Assembly: GCA_965178125.1 (NCBI GenBank)
Contig: OZ237745.1
Coordinates: 310,001-374,000 of the forward strand
Source of the DNA: Bilabrum cf. latius
Lineage: Eukaryota; Bigyra: Bicosoecida; Bigyra; Bicosoecida
DNA length: 64,000 bases
Direction: 5' to 3'
The first letter of the stretch is position 1. The number at the start of each line of letters is the position of its first letter. The position numbers and the translations under genes are program-made. Below are positions 36,230 to 48,187 of the stretch, piece after piece. Under the pieces are notes generated by a model. The model made no database searches. It was not told where the DNA came from and saw nothing but the letters and a program-made list of their open reading frames with translations.

Positions 36230-36539
36230 ATGTACCTTTGGAGCGCGGCCTTGCTAGATCTACTACTCATCAGGATCCGTGGATGCGGTTCTGCCCGTGC
36301 CTTGTCTATTATCGCATGGGATTGCGCCGTGCCGCTACATGGAGTAGCCATCTCGAATTCGATACTTGGGATTCGACAGAGGACGATCTAGCGTATGGAA
36401 GCCACATGTGCATTCTAAGTTTAAATCAAATCAAACTTGGTCGCGGGAGCCAAGGGATTGACATGAATCAGCCCAATGCTCTCCACAGCCGCAGCGGTTA
36501 TGAACCTGCAAGGTGCACCTGGCTGCAACTGTACCGCGC
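36230..36539. other. Short intergenic gap between convergent genes
   Basis: 310 bp between the 3' ends of ABCA 1 and MACPF C. No ORF or clear structure. It must hold both polyadenylation regions. Confidence 0.5.
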
Positions 36540-39467
36540 TCAATTCCTCCGCCCTATCCTAGCGTCAATTTCTTCGCCAGCAATGCGATACTCCTCAGAT
36601 TCCAGCTGCCTGGCGGACTCTTTTACCATTGCTTCGATCACCCCCTTCATGTACATAGCCTTGGCGGGCTCCTGCATGTACATGTAGAGCGGCCTGAGCC
36701 TCATGGACGTGGGAATCACCACCGGCTGCTTGGCAATGGACAGCAGCCACAGCGCGTAAGACTCGGGGTTGGACGGGTCGAGCAAGTTGGTGTCCCCACC
36801 GGCGCAGTGCCAATCGATCGCGGTGTTCTCCCGGAAAGTCTCGTTGATCTGCTGCTGGAAGCTTGCCTTGTTGAACCCGAGGTCCAGAGAGCCCTCCAGG
36901 CCGGTCACGAACTCCCCGAGGATCAGCTCGAACTGCGTGGACCGGTAGTGCCCGGAAACGTGGCTTGCAAAGCCCGTCTTGTACTGCACGCTGAATCGGC
37001 ACGTAGCACCAAGCGATGCTCCCGCCACGACGTGTGTCCCGTAGAAATGGGCGATCCGCCTGTAGGCCGCTTCCGCGCCTTGGTCCGACGGGTCGGGGAG
37101 GTACTTCTCTTGGACCTCTAGCCACTCAGGCATAAATCTGTCGTCACTCTGCTAGCCGGGGGACCACACCGAGGAGGAGAAGGACATGTCCCACAGCGAG
37201 AGCTCCTTGTGGAGAGAGAAGCGGCTGTACTCGTTCTGCTTCGTGTCAAGGTCCCAATCCGCCTTCTCGCTCATGAAGCCAATCGCAGCTGAGATTCCGT
37301 CAAAGGAGAAGCCCACGAACACGCCCGTCTCGGAAGCATAGAAAGACCCCACGGCGGACGCATTCTGCTCCATCACGAACCGCTCGGACATGCAGGAGCT
37401 GGGCCGGAGAGTCAGGTCAGAGTACTTGGGAAGCTCGGACCAGGCCCACGTGTACGGGTTCACGAAGGTCTTGTTCCACTCGTACGAGTCGGGAGCTGCC
37501 ACGGGGAGCGTGATGGTGCCCGTGGTGAAGTTGAAGGCCCACCCCACGCCCAGCTCCTGGCTCAGGAACCGCGAGGGAGGACTGTCGTGCGCGCCCACGG
37601 GCACGGGTGCGGGGTGATTCGGGTCCTCGGCTATCTCCTCGGCACTTGGCCAGGGAACAGTGAGCATGGTCTGCTCCTGGGTGCGGTCCACGAGTCGGTT
37701 GCTGCCTTGGGTCGCGTGGGGCCCTTCGGCCTCCTGAAGCTTGAGAGCGGCGTGCGCGGCGTGAGCGGAGCACATGGCCCTATTGTTGGTAAGCTCGCTG
37801 AGTTTCTTGCCCGTCAAATTGATGCTCCTGTGGAGCACTCCGGGCGAGTCGGCAGCTGCATCGAAGCGGCAGGGGTCGTGCAGCTGCGGCTCTCGCAGGG
37901 CATGCAGTGCACGACGCTGCTGCTTGTCGCTGTACTGCCTGCGAGCGCTTGGGCCCTAAACAGCCCCGCTGGAGAGCAGACTCGCGGTCGGGTCCTTGGG
38001 GTCTGGAATCTAAGAGAAGCTGAGGTTAGCACCGGGAGGCTGCGCGCAGGTGCTGTGAGCTAAGTCTGCCAGGGGGTCGATGACCGACCTGCCTCCCTGA
38101 AGGTACTCGTCCACGACCGCCTGGAGATTGTTGCGGCGGGTCTCATCCACCACTAGCTGAGAGACATTGATGAACGCCGTGGTGTTGAAGGGAGCCGGCG
38201 CATCTGGGATGGAGGCGTTCCAGCCCAGCATGTTGGGGCCACCTGCCTCCAGCAGGAGAGGGTTGCCGCCCACGGCCATCATTACGGAGTAGCTACTCGA
38301 CTTGAAGTCGGCAGACATGTTGGCCTTGCCGTGGGCGTGGGCTGATGACCATCCAACGGCGACGATGATGATGTCGATGGCGAAGCCCGACTGCTTCGCC
38401 GCCCAGCTCTCATTCTTGCGGTCAATCAGGCTCATGTTCGTCATTTCAAAGGTGGCCAGCCCACCCCCGCTCAGCCACTGCTGCCCCACGTGGGTCCCGT
38501 ACACGTCGATGAAGCTGTGGTAGACCTGCTTGTCTGCGTCAGTCGCAATCGATTCGGGTAGGAGGGCCTGGGCCTGGAAGAAGCTCGATTCGTTGAAGCC
38601 AAGCTGGTTCGTCTATGCGAAGAATCGCAGCATTTCGGGCGTATAGCGCAGCTCGACCACGTATCCAGACTCGGATGCCGCCGCCGAGTTGACTGCGCTC
38701 TCGTTGGCAGCGACGGTCTCGCTCAAGAAGCCCTTCACGCTCGAATCCTTGTAAAATCCGAAAAACGATTCCCCCTGCGAAGCTAGGTGCACGCATTTTC
38801 GGATGATTATGAAATTGAAAACTCTTTACAGTACCAGCACAGCAGCCAAATACACAAAATTCTCCTCTCTCACCTGGTGCTGAGTTTCGAAGTACTTCGC
38901 TAGCTCTGAAAACGAATAGGTGAAGTACTGGCTCGCATCAGTATTTGACTCGAAGAACTCCGTATATGTCAATAGGTCAGGGACTTTCCTCCAAGTCTTA
39001 GTGTACGGGTCCATCGAGCAATCCGCAGACCGGCCCATGAAGCTGCGAAGTCAATAACAAGGAGCACAACGTGTAGGCATATGTGACCATGTCCCAGCAT
39101 TGCACCATATTACTATTGCTCATGCATCTTACCCGGTGTATGTGGTCGGTAACACCCGAGACTTAGTCTCTCCGGTTCGCAGGTCCACACTGCAGGTGAA
39201 GTTGACGGCCGTAAAACCTCGAAAACTGATTGGCTCCGTAGTTGGTGTCACAGTCAAATTTGGCCAGTAGTCTTACCCATGCATAGCAACGTTGCCACCA
39301 GCACCAGCTCCACTGATAAGCCCAGGGATCGCCGCGCAAAGCCAAGTTGGAGGTGCATCGTTACTAGGCTTTGATGAACTCCCTTTACCCTATTCTGCGG
39401 AAATATTCGCATTCGATAAATCTGAGTTCAGCAGCCATACCGACAAAGCAGCGATTGCTGCCTTCAT
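36540..39467 (-). CDS. Secreted protein with two tandem MACPF domains (protein C)
   Basis: Four exons fit on the minus strand: 39467-39277, 39225-39133, 39042-38874, 38774-36540 (TGA). Introns are 51, 90 and 99 nt, GT-AG, and every junction keeps frame; product 895 aa. It starts with a signal peptide (MKAAIAALSVWLLNS). Domain 1 carries VYGTHVGQQWLSGGG (about residue 241); domain 2 carries FYGTHVVAGASLGA (about 730). Both are textbook MACPF signatures. After domain 2, CAGGDTNLLDP followed by a Trp/Leu-rich block matches the same block in proteins A, B and D. Five TAGs are read as sense, at about 39390, 38624, 38010, 37965 and 37152. A linker of about 180 residues rich in charged residues separates the domains. 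Known: MACPF proteins form membrane pores. Two domains in one chain is unusual. Confidence 0.82.
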
Positions 39468-40730
39468 TGCAGCACAATCGTGCCGGAAACAAGTTGCTGG
39501 CTGCCCTTGTGCCGCGCATTGCGTTGCGGAACCACACTAGTCACCTGGTCGAGAAAGAGACGGGCCCACGCTGCGGCTGGTTTGGGACAGATGCGCGGGC
39601 GTGATGACGCTGGGCTGCATGAGGAGAAACGGGAGCACGATGGTTGGGTGGGAGCGGGTGGGGGCGGAAGCGTTAACGAAGCCACTGCCAGGCTGGCTAG
39701 TAGCAGTGCGAGCTCATACACATGGCGCTGCAGCAGGGCACGACCGACCAACAGGAGGCCAAGCGGCGGAAGATGAGAATGAGACAGATCTCGATGATGA
39801 ATGCTTATTCAATGCTTTCGATTCCAAAAGCGCAACCAGATAGTGTTGGATTTGTTGTGTGTGAGGGGCTTCCACATCTAAGGCTGAGGTCGCGCGCTGG
39901 GCACAGCGCTTGTGCGAGTCGACAAGTCGTGTGGCACGATGGAGATGAAGGTCATAGATGAGTTAAGGAATGAGCAGAACAGGGGCGGCAGGCACAAGCA
40001 GGGCAGGAACGAGGGAAGGAGGCGGTGGTACCTGCCAGCGGATGGGTCCGGGAAAGGGATGGGGCCCGGGGGACCATGGAGGATGCACTGAATTCTCCCA
40101 GCCAGATGCTCGCTACAGCAAAAGGTGAGCAAGAGAGCAAGCTGGGGCACTCAATTTTCGTACAGTGTATGATCTCACACACCATTCACTGGTCAAGATC
40201 GCAGCCGCATTACGCGTGTTTCATGGGCTATCCGAAGGCTTATATCGCAATTCAATGAATACAAGGCTCAGTCTACAGTTGATCGCTTGCTAGACGACTA
40301 GTATCTACCGAGCAACGTTGCTCCAAGTGTCGCTGAAGTACGCGTTCTCGGGACAAGATCCGCAAGCAGATTGCCCAATTGGTGCGCATCGGGCACGATC
40401 CAGGCTCTCGTATCTTATTTCCAGGTATGCTACAGCAGATTCATGGCACGGTTTCCTTTCTCATTTCATTTCGTTGGGTCCTGCGTTGTTGCGTTTAAGT
40501 TGACTCGACTAGAAGAAAATACGAAAACCGACATATCACGTGGACTGCAACACTCTGTTTTCTTCCATTTCATTCAGGTACTTTGTGAGTACCGCTGCCT
40601 AGGAGTCTATAGAATCTAGTTCACTTTATAAAGTTCCTTGCTACTGCTAAGTTTCGCTGGTAATTCCTTCGTATTTTTGGCTGTTCTCGGGGAATCCACG
40701 GTTCGCATCAACGAGTCCTTTCGTTCGCAG
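39468..40730. other. Repeat-bearing intergenic region
   Basis: Contains arm 2 of the dispersed inverted repeat and a degenerate GC-rich stretch on either side (about 39600-40090). That stretch has related blocks beside arm 1 near 27.9 kb, so it may be an eroded mobile element. 40100-40620 has no recognisable feature. The region just before 40731 ends TTCGTTCGCAG, which could be a 3' splice site for the FG-GAP gene. Confidence 0.4.
39853..39945 (+). repeat. Dispersed inverted repeat, arm 2
   Basis: Inverted partner of 28055-28145 with about 80-90% matching bases by eye. It codes for a similar peptide in the plus frame (VCEGLPHLRLRSRAGHSA). It sits between MACPF C and the FG-GAP gene. Confidence 0.65.
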
Positions 40731-43700
40731 ATGCAGACCACACATGGTGTCTTGTCTGACGAGGCCAGAGCTACGGAAGACAATCCTATGCAATCAGTCA
40801 AGGTTGGTGCCGGATTTTCTGATGGCAAGCCTCAAGGCCCGTCAGACCGACAGCAGCAAACAAACGGCTGGTCGACCGCGTGCATGGTTTTCTCCGTCGT
40901 CGGCGTCCTGGCTGCGATCGGATTGGCAGTAGGACTAGGAGTCGGGTTATCCAGTAACGATAGTAATGACAACAAGGACGTGGAGCTTGGGCTTGGCAGT
41001 ATTCCCGGGACAAGCGCAGATCTTGCGGCGGTCGCGTGCTCTGGGAATGGCACTGACGCGGCAGCAGCAGGCACCTACCAGCATTTCGTTCAGGTAGAAT
41101 TCGGGTCGGCCGGAACTGATCCCACGTGCAGCGACGCAACGGCGATGAACGCCGCCGCTGCTGCCGCTTTTCAGGTTCCTGAGAACCGCGTGTTGCTGAC
41201 CATCGACACCACAAGCACGCGGCGCCTCTCTGCAAGTAGCGGACTCGACCTGCCGCTCAGCTCAAACAGCAGGGACAACAAACGCACCAACAGGATTGAA
41301 AACAAGAATGCATGCTTAAAGTCCATCTCCAGCTCTTTCCGCAGAGCCCAGGCCTCCACGCGAGTGACCCAGACACTGCTGGCTGCCTCAGAGGCAGAGG
41401 CAGAGAGCATTGCAGGCAGGGTGGAGCAGGTGGTAGAGGATGGGAAGATCTTCTAGCTAATCCAAAACACGACCAGTGGGCTGTAGCTGACCTCACCACC
41501 GCGCGGCAGGCCGATTGTAACCAGGGGCGAGTTCGGCACCCCTGTCACATCGACGTCGCCCCGCCCCGCCCCGTCCCAGTCGCCCTCGCCCTCGGCCCCG
41601 GCAGGGTCTGCAGCGTCAGCAGTGAGTCGATCGGGCGATGCGTTGCATTTCATTTCATTGTACTGCTCTCACCTACGCTCTACTCAGGCATCTTGCCCGT
41701 CCGAGGTTTCTTCGCAATCCCATCTTGCATCCCGCCTCAGCGCAGTCCCCTACTAGCAGCAGCTCCCAGCCAGCGGCCTTGCCAAGTGGCAGCCCAAGCA
41801 ATGCGGCTGCTTCAGTCTCTACCTCCCCCAGCGCATCCTCAAGCCCAGTAAGGATCGCGCGCCACTCTCTAAGTTTCTATGCATCGCATGATAGTGCACG
41901 CACATCCTCTCGCAACCGATGCGCTGTCCTCACCCTCACGCCCCCACTTCGAAAATGCATCCTCACCGCCCGCAGTCCCCCTCCCCTACCGCCACCAGCA
42001 CGACATCTGCATCGCCCTCGGGGACATCGACGCCTTCCACATCGCCCGTGAGACCGTATGCTTGCGTGAATACTGGAAGCCATGTGGTGCCTAGAGACTT
42101 TGCTATTAAAGCCAACGATCTTTTAGCCTGTCCTAGCAGTGCACTCATGCACATTAGCTGGCTCTTAATCTCTGTATTTATCCCACCGCAGACCGCTTCT
42201 GCAACGCTCACTCCCACACCGACACCATCAGCTACTACAAGCACCACATCCACGGCCAGTGCCACTCCCAGCTCGTCCACTACGGCCAGCAGTACTGCGA
42301 CACCCACGCCTTCCAACACGCCCACATCCTCCGTTACCCCATCCACGGCCCCAGCCGCTGCGGGTTCTGTGCTGTCCGCGCTGCAGCTCGCCTCGGACAC
42401 GGGCGGCATTCCGAGTGACCTGCTATCCAATAACTACCGGTTCGGATCCAAGGTTGCCAACGTCGGGGACATAGACGGGGACGGGCACGTTGACATTGCC
42501 GTGCAGTCGGCGCTGGGGGATGCACCAGGAAATGCTGACAATGGGCTGCTGCATCTGATCTTCCTGAGGGGCAACGGCTCGGCCAGGGAAGTTTTTACAA
42601 TTTCGTCACCTGACCCTGCCACAGGCAGCGGGTTCGGCAGCGTCTCCCGTTTAGACCAGCCACTGGGTGAAGACGGGCACTTGCCGCGGCTCGTGGTGGG
42701 GCAGTCGGGTGCCCGTGCTGTGTACGTGATGCGCATAAACGATAACGGCACCGTGGCCAGCTCGGTTCGGATTGCAGACGGTGAGGGTGGCATGCCCTCT
42801 GGGGTCATCAGCGGGACGGAGGAGTTTTTCGGAGCCTCGGTCGTTGGATTCATGGGAGACGTAGACGGAGATGGAATCAATGACATCATGGTGGGCTGCC
42901 CTTGGAGCGAGCTGGGGGGCGCAGATTCTGGGGCTCTGTATGTCCTCTTCATGCACGGCAACGACACGGTCAATGGCTATGCGACCATCCACCGCGGTCC
43001 GGGCGGGGGTCTCCATGGAATCGACGCGCTCTTGGGTGCGACCAACATGGGCTGGGAGTCCACCGCTCTGGCTCCGCGCGGAGCGAACAACCCCGTGGAC
43101 ATATCGTGCGGGTTCACCAAGTCTGGCGAGCAGTTCGTATTCATCGCAAGACTCGACCCAGCGGGAGCCGTGATCACCGGGTCCGTGCAGGTGATCGGCG
43201 ACAACCTAGGGGGTATGGGCGCGGTGGCTGCAGGCGGCTTCATTGGGGTGGCTGCTGGATCTGATTTCGACGGGGACGGCGTGCAGGATCTGCTAGTGGG
43301 CTCCAGCACAGATGGAGAGGCGGGCGTTAACAGTGGGGCGCTCTACGTACTATACCTAACCAACCACACCGCAGATGCCGAGGACGCCGTGAAGAGCCAC
43401 GACAAGATCACGAGGGTCTCTGGAGCGCTGGACGGTGCGGTAGCGATAGGCTCTCGGTTGGGGCCAGTTGATGTGCTTGGTGACATAAACGGAGACTAGC
43501 GCGTGGATCTTGTGCTGGGGGCCCCCTTGGACTCCACTGGTGGAGTGGCCCGTGGGTCTGTGATCATCGCCACCATGGGAGGTGGGGTACCTTCGGCCAC
43601 GCCGAGCCCAACGCCATCAGTAGTGAGTCACTGCAGCACATCACGAGAACACCTGGCTCGCATCAGTGTCGCCATGCATTCTGAAAGGATTACATTAAGC

Positions 43701-45933
43701 TTTTCGTTCCCCGCAGACGCCAAGTGCATCGGCCGTAAGACACGGATCTATTCTGATCATTCTACGTGTACTGACGCACGACACCTAAGTCCAGGTGCTG
43801 GATTGTAATGAAGCAGTCCTCGTCTTGCCCACACCTGCCCTCTCTCTCCTCGCAGACGCCAACCCCATCCCCAGTGAGTGGCCAAGATTCACGTTCTCCC
43901 CCATGAGCTCCCGTTGCTGGACAAAGCGCTCCTCTAGGCCTGCTCAGCGGGTGCACCTAGCAGCATGCCCACCTGAACAGTAGCCCACTGATGTTTCTCG
44001 ACCGAATCCTTTTGTCTTGCCACGACGCAGACACAAGCAGTGAGCAGGCACAATCGAAGGAAAGCTTCAGCAGCTCCTGTGCCGGACCTTCGCCTCCGAG
44101 ACGTGCATAATATCAGCAATATCTGCCGCGCCTCTGATTCTTTGGCTATTGTGGACTTAGCCGGCAAGGCAAACGATGAGTCGCTGAAATGCCTGGCGCA
44201 TTGTAACGGCACTCTTGCAGCTGGGCACCGTGCTGGTCTATGTGGTGCTCCAGGTCCTGTCTATACAGGTCTACCCATAGCTCCTCTTCGCGATCATCTA
44301 CCGTTGTGTCATGGCTTCTCTGCTCTATCCGCGCAGCCAATCTTGCTGGAACTGTATGTCCGCGATACAATTTCCCGAGATTTGATCTCTGGAGAAACCA
44401 TCACAGTCAAAAACTTTCGCACCGGTGACATCCTTGCCAGTGGCGTTGCAGGCAGTGATGATGGCCTGTTTCTGCTGGAGGACGACAGCGTTGACATCTT
44501 CGAAATTACCACTACCGTCGCTCATGGTGGCTACAAGCTTGAGCCTCTACACCTGTAGAACCGAGCCTCCCTCAAGCGCCACAGCAACCCTTCCAGCGTT
44601 GACGTGCCGTATCTCACCATAGAGAACGACAGCGACGTCACGTTTCTGGAAATACGATTTCATAAATCGGCTGATTCGTACTTCGATTGGCAGGTGCTGA
44701 TGGGACCTAGCCGGTCAACAATTGCGAAGGCAATGAATCCTGCGCAACGGTGTCGGGGGATCAGCTGGGACGCAGACGGATGTGACCAGCTCTCGACCAC
44801 CAGGCAATTTTGGAATGCATTTCCTGCAGATATCCACACGTACAGGATTGAAGACATCGGTGGGGAATGCAAGAGTGGTGCTATCAACGACTCGTCCTTC
44901 TGCGTGGCGCGGTTCCGGGTGAGTTTCTGTGCAGAACAAGCTTTTATTCACTCATGTTTGCGCTGCAGCTCTACGAAAGTAGTGATCTGTCAACCAGTTC
45001 CCGTTCATGCAATTGCAGATCAGCACTGGAGCCGCATATCAGTAGATTGTGTCAGGTAGCAGTGCTCCGGACGGCGACCCAGTCGAGCACAGCAGGTTCG
45101 CAAACCAACACGGATACGATAACTCCTCTGTGCGACTACCTGCTAACAGCACGGGAATCCCCGTTCCCAGCGTGTTTCAGCTCGACACACCCACCACCAT
45201 ATCCGTCATTGATGCCACCACGGGCCGCAAGACAGTCCTCCACGCGCATGATCAGGTCTCGGACGAGCTGCTTGACTACGTGAGGTAGACTGGGGCAGTA
45301 TGTACGGACTGGCTGGCAGGCTTCCTGGACATTTCCGACGGGACCATCGGCGAGTACCGCGACAATGGGGTAAGCTGGCTCTTCGAGGAGTTCTTCCAGA
45401 CAAACTGGTACGAGGGGTACATCTGGGATGGCAGGTCTGCAACGGCCAGGAACACGAGCTTCGTGCCGTCTAACGTGTCCACCTACCCGTTCCTTTGCAC
45501 AATCCCACCTCTCGTGGCAGAAGATCTGGTCGGGGACCATTTGAGGGACTTTGCCGACGACGACCGGCCATACTACGTCGCCATGGCTTCGTAGACCGGC
45601 ACTCTCCTGCGCTGGATCTAGTTCTCGCTGCACCCGGACGAGTTTGAGGACGATTCATTCTATATGTATGGCATGTACGATATTAGCGCGCGCCGCTCAC
45701 TCAGGGGCGTTGACCCTGGCCTGCGCTCTGCCGACCTGCAGCTGCAAACGCACCGGCTTCTGTCTAACCGCGACCCTCTCACGGGCCGCATGCTCATGGA
45801 TGCAAGCGACCTACCGGACCACCTCACGGAGGAGGAAAGGGATCACCCTGATGCCCAGAGGACGCACATGTTCCACGGCCGGTTGCCAACGATGCCGTGG
45901 GTGCTGGAAGACGGCACCTCAATGCTGGACTGA
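40731..45933 (+). CDS. Type II membrane FG-GAP protein with mucin-like linkers (nine exons, all phase 0)
   Basis: Exon model: 40731-41621, 41746-41847, 41976-42047, 42192-43622, 43717-43734, 43856-43873, 44031-44039, 44337-44918, 45019-45933 (TGA); 1,345 aa. All introns are GT-AG and phase 0. N-terminal tail, then one TM (FSVVGVLAAIGLAVGLGVG, residues about 50-70). Exons 2, 3 and the start of 4 encode Ser/Thr/Pro-rich stalk. Exon 4 holds at least four FG-GAP/integrin-type calcium repeats (GDIDGDGHVDI, GDVDGDGINDI, SDFDGDGVQDL, GDINGD-TAG-RVDL). Exons 5-7 are microexons of 18, 18 and 9 nt coding TPSASA, TPTPSP and TQA. Exon 8 begins with a carboxypeptidase-regulatory-like fold (GETITVKNFRTGD, GLFLLEDD). 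Exon 9 is unrecognised, with N-glycosylation sites. Eight TAGs are read as sense. Inference: a surface adhesin. The N-terminal start and the joining of exons 7 and 8 are the least certain; this could be two genes. Confidence 0.68.
43717..44039 (+). other. Microexon array (18, 18, 9 nt)
   Basis: Three tiny exons are each framed by a CGCAG acceptor and a strong donor: 43717-43734 (CGCAG, then GTAAGA), 43856-43873 (CGCAG, then GTGAGT), 44031-44039 (CGCAG, then GTGAGC). Each is a multiple of three and codes for Thr/Pro/Ser/Ala linker residues like those of the larger stalk exons. Skipping any of them would keep the frame. Confidence 0.6.
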
Positions 45934-46493
45934 TCCAAAGTCTGCAGTGTTGCCATCAGTGAGACCCACGAACCGGAGTGACCCAGACTCTTCGAGAGGT
46001 TCTTTGTGTTCAAGCTTTGAGTTGCTACTTTTCTCTATCTAACAATCCATGGCCATCATAGACTTGCAAGTGCTGATCCTCAGCACCTGTTTAGCCTGCG
46101 GCTAGATCGCCGCTCAAGTCTGGATGGAGCTACTAAACTTCCTCATCTATACGTGGTCGGGTGATCCGATCCCCTGATCCCACCGGGAGCCCTTCCGATC
46201 TCTCGAACATTGATCCCGCCAGTTGGGACTTAAATGTTCAACGGGCCAAAAGTTCAAGCAACAGATCAAGTAAGTCGGCGACAATGTCGCTGTCGCCGCG
46301 ACATGCTGGAAGGTGCGCGTTACTAAATTTGAATTGCAGTATCTATTTGCTCTCCATCTCTCCAGCATTTCATGCGTCAACACTTGTGAATAAGTAAGCG
46401 AATGTGCCTTATTTACCTAATCTTGCTAATTTTATAGTTGCTGGGTTCCAATGAAACGATTGAGTGTCTTTTTCTATCGTTCTAGTCTCCTCG
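45934..46493. other. Intergenic, no gene supported
   Basis: 560 bp, AT-richer, between the FG-GAP gene and MACPF D on the same strand. It ends with a pyrimidine-rich TTTCTATCGTTCTAG just before ATG 46494, which could also be a splice acceptor in the 5' leader. Confidence 0.4.
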
Positions 46494-47897
46494 ATGCAGA
46501 CTATGAGGATCATTGGCGTATTGCTTGCATCGATGGTTACACTTGGGTGCTTCGGCAATCCACCTTCCCTAATGTACTTACCAATGGGATTTGGCAACGG
46601 CACGGATCTTGCTGGCAATTCGTTGGCTGAGGTATACACCGTTTCATACGCCAAGAACACAACATATCAACCACATCCTCCAAACGGAACGATTTTCGTC
46701 CTGCCAGATGGGGTCGTTCAGCTTGCTGGCTCGTCCGGTGGAACTGGAAGTGGGCTAATCAACCAACTAGGCGACTACCTGTCTGTCCTCGGGGACGCAG
46801 CACGGATTACGTTTTCCTAGAGCGGTGCGTCGTGTGGACCAGGGAGCGGTTGCGAGAAGAAGGCTCTAACACTGCCAGGCTCGCAATGGATTATTGATTA
46901 GTTAGCTCGCGATAGAATTGTCTGGGCAGCTGGCGTGTGGAAGCAGGAATGGACGATGCAAAATCAGCTACCTCCGTTCCTGCGACCGCTCGCTCCGGCG
47001 TTCCAAAGCAGCCTTTCAGTGCTGCCGTCCGACGCCACGGGGCTGCCAAACCAGGCGGCATACAACGAATACCTCCGCAGGAACGGTGTTGGTATCGTCA
47101 ATTCAGGCGAGTTACAGTGTAATGTAGTGCAGTCTCGCGATCACCGGTACGCAGATACTGCCGACCCAGCCACCGTGACCTGATCTGCCACACTCTCCGC
47201 CCCATATGACTTCGTCATGCTTCCTCGCTGCTCTCTCGGCCCACTACAACCGCAGTCGGAGTGGGATACTCCGCAATCATGCTTTTGTCTGCCTCAAATG
47301 AGACGTGCTTCTGGGAGCATTCCAGGACTTGGTGCACCCAGTAGGCCCAGAATCAGATTCAGCAATGTGAGCACAGGCTGTCCAATAGATCCCTTGCTAT
47401 CGGTCCTTCTGGTGACCCATTGCCTGCCACCAACTTGCATGTGCCCAGCCCACTGCTGTCTTTAGAATTAGCCACGACTTTACTCGTTGCCCACAACACC
47501 AACTACCGCTAGCAGTTTTGAACGGGAAGGACGCCAATTGCTCGGCGGATTGGAATGCGATCAAGGAGTAGACCGCGTACTTTTACGGAGGAGACGCATC
47601 TCTGGCTGCCACGGAGACGATGCAGCGCTGGATCAATTCCACCAAGCACATCCCGGGCCCGGCCACAGTAACACTGTCCGGAGTCAACTCTGCCTTCCCC
47701 TCAACCGCCACAGGAAAGGCCACAGCAGCAGTGAGTCAAAGCCGCGCTCTTCTGCATATTCATTCGCTGCTTCTGCTAGTATGTCAATCGCGAGGTACCA
47801 CGCATGCACCAAGAAGCGCGTTCGCCATGTAACGCAGGCCAACACCATAAACTCGCTTGTCAACAACGGGGAGTACCCTTTTCCTACTAGCACCTGA
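46494..47897 (+). CDS. Secreted MACPF-family protein D (short, splicing partly inferred)
   Basis: Exon 1 begins at ATG 46494 with a signal peptide (MRIIGVLLASMVTLGCFG) and continues in one frame through two TAGs (46818-46820 and about 46897) to about 47091. Further coding blocks are about 47256-47366, about 47513-47730 and 47838-47897 (TGA), separated by GT-AG introns of about 107-165 nt. The last junction is firm (donor GTGAGT at 47731, acceptor AACGCAG at 47837); the middle two are best guesses. Evidence for family: CSADWNAIKE-TAG-TAYFYGGD matches ISADW-FFRGGN of protein A, and the C-terminal NSLVNNGEYPFPTS matches NYYIAKGKWPTSP of A and B. About 328 aa, smaller than A and B. The YGTH signature is not clear. 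Its 3' end faces ABCA 2 at 290 bp. Confidence 0.62.
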
Positions 47898-48187
47898 AAG
47901 TGCAAGAGATGGCTGTGAGCTCGCCCAGGTTATACGTGTAGTGGAGCGAGTCCAAGATGCAGGAGAACTCTCGCTAGTCTGTCGAAGCTGCAGCGTGCAC
48001 TTTGTTGCCTTGGCTTGAGCACAACGCCATCAATTGCTCAATATTGTCCAGCTCTAGACTTGCATGCTAGCTACTACAGCGGGGCAAGCAGCTGGGCTTG
48101 GTCACATGCCCCCGCCACATGCCCCCGCCAGACACTTCACTCCGTACCCAAGAATGGTAGCACTGAAACAACCCCACAAGTGCACGT
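47898..48187. other. Short intergenic gap between convergent genes
   Basis: 290 bp between the 3' ends of MACPF D (+) and ABCA 2 (-); mirrors the 310 bp gap between ABCA 1 and MACPF C. No feature seen. Confidence 0.5.

Noticed and set aside
42259-42474. Pro/Arg-rich plus ORF in the FG-GAP gene
   Set aside because: Shadow of the Ser/Thr/Pro stalk in another frame; the FG-GAP frame carries the domain.
44040-44336. Coding continuation of the 9-nt microexon through 44040-44336
   Set aside because: The frame is open but the peptide has no domain-like pattern, while GTGAGC at 44040 and GCGCAG at 44336 make a phase-0 intron that joins linker to the carboxypeptidase-regulatory-like fold. Kept as uncertain.
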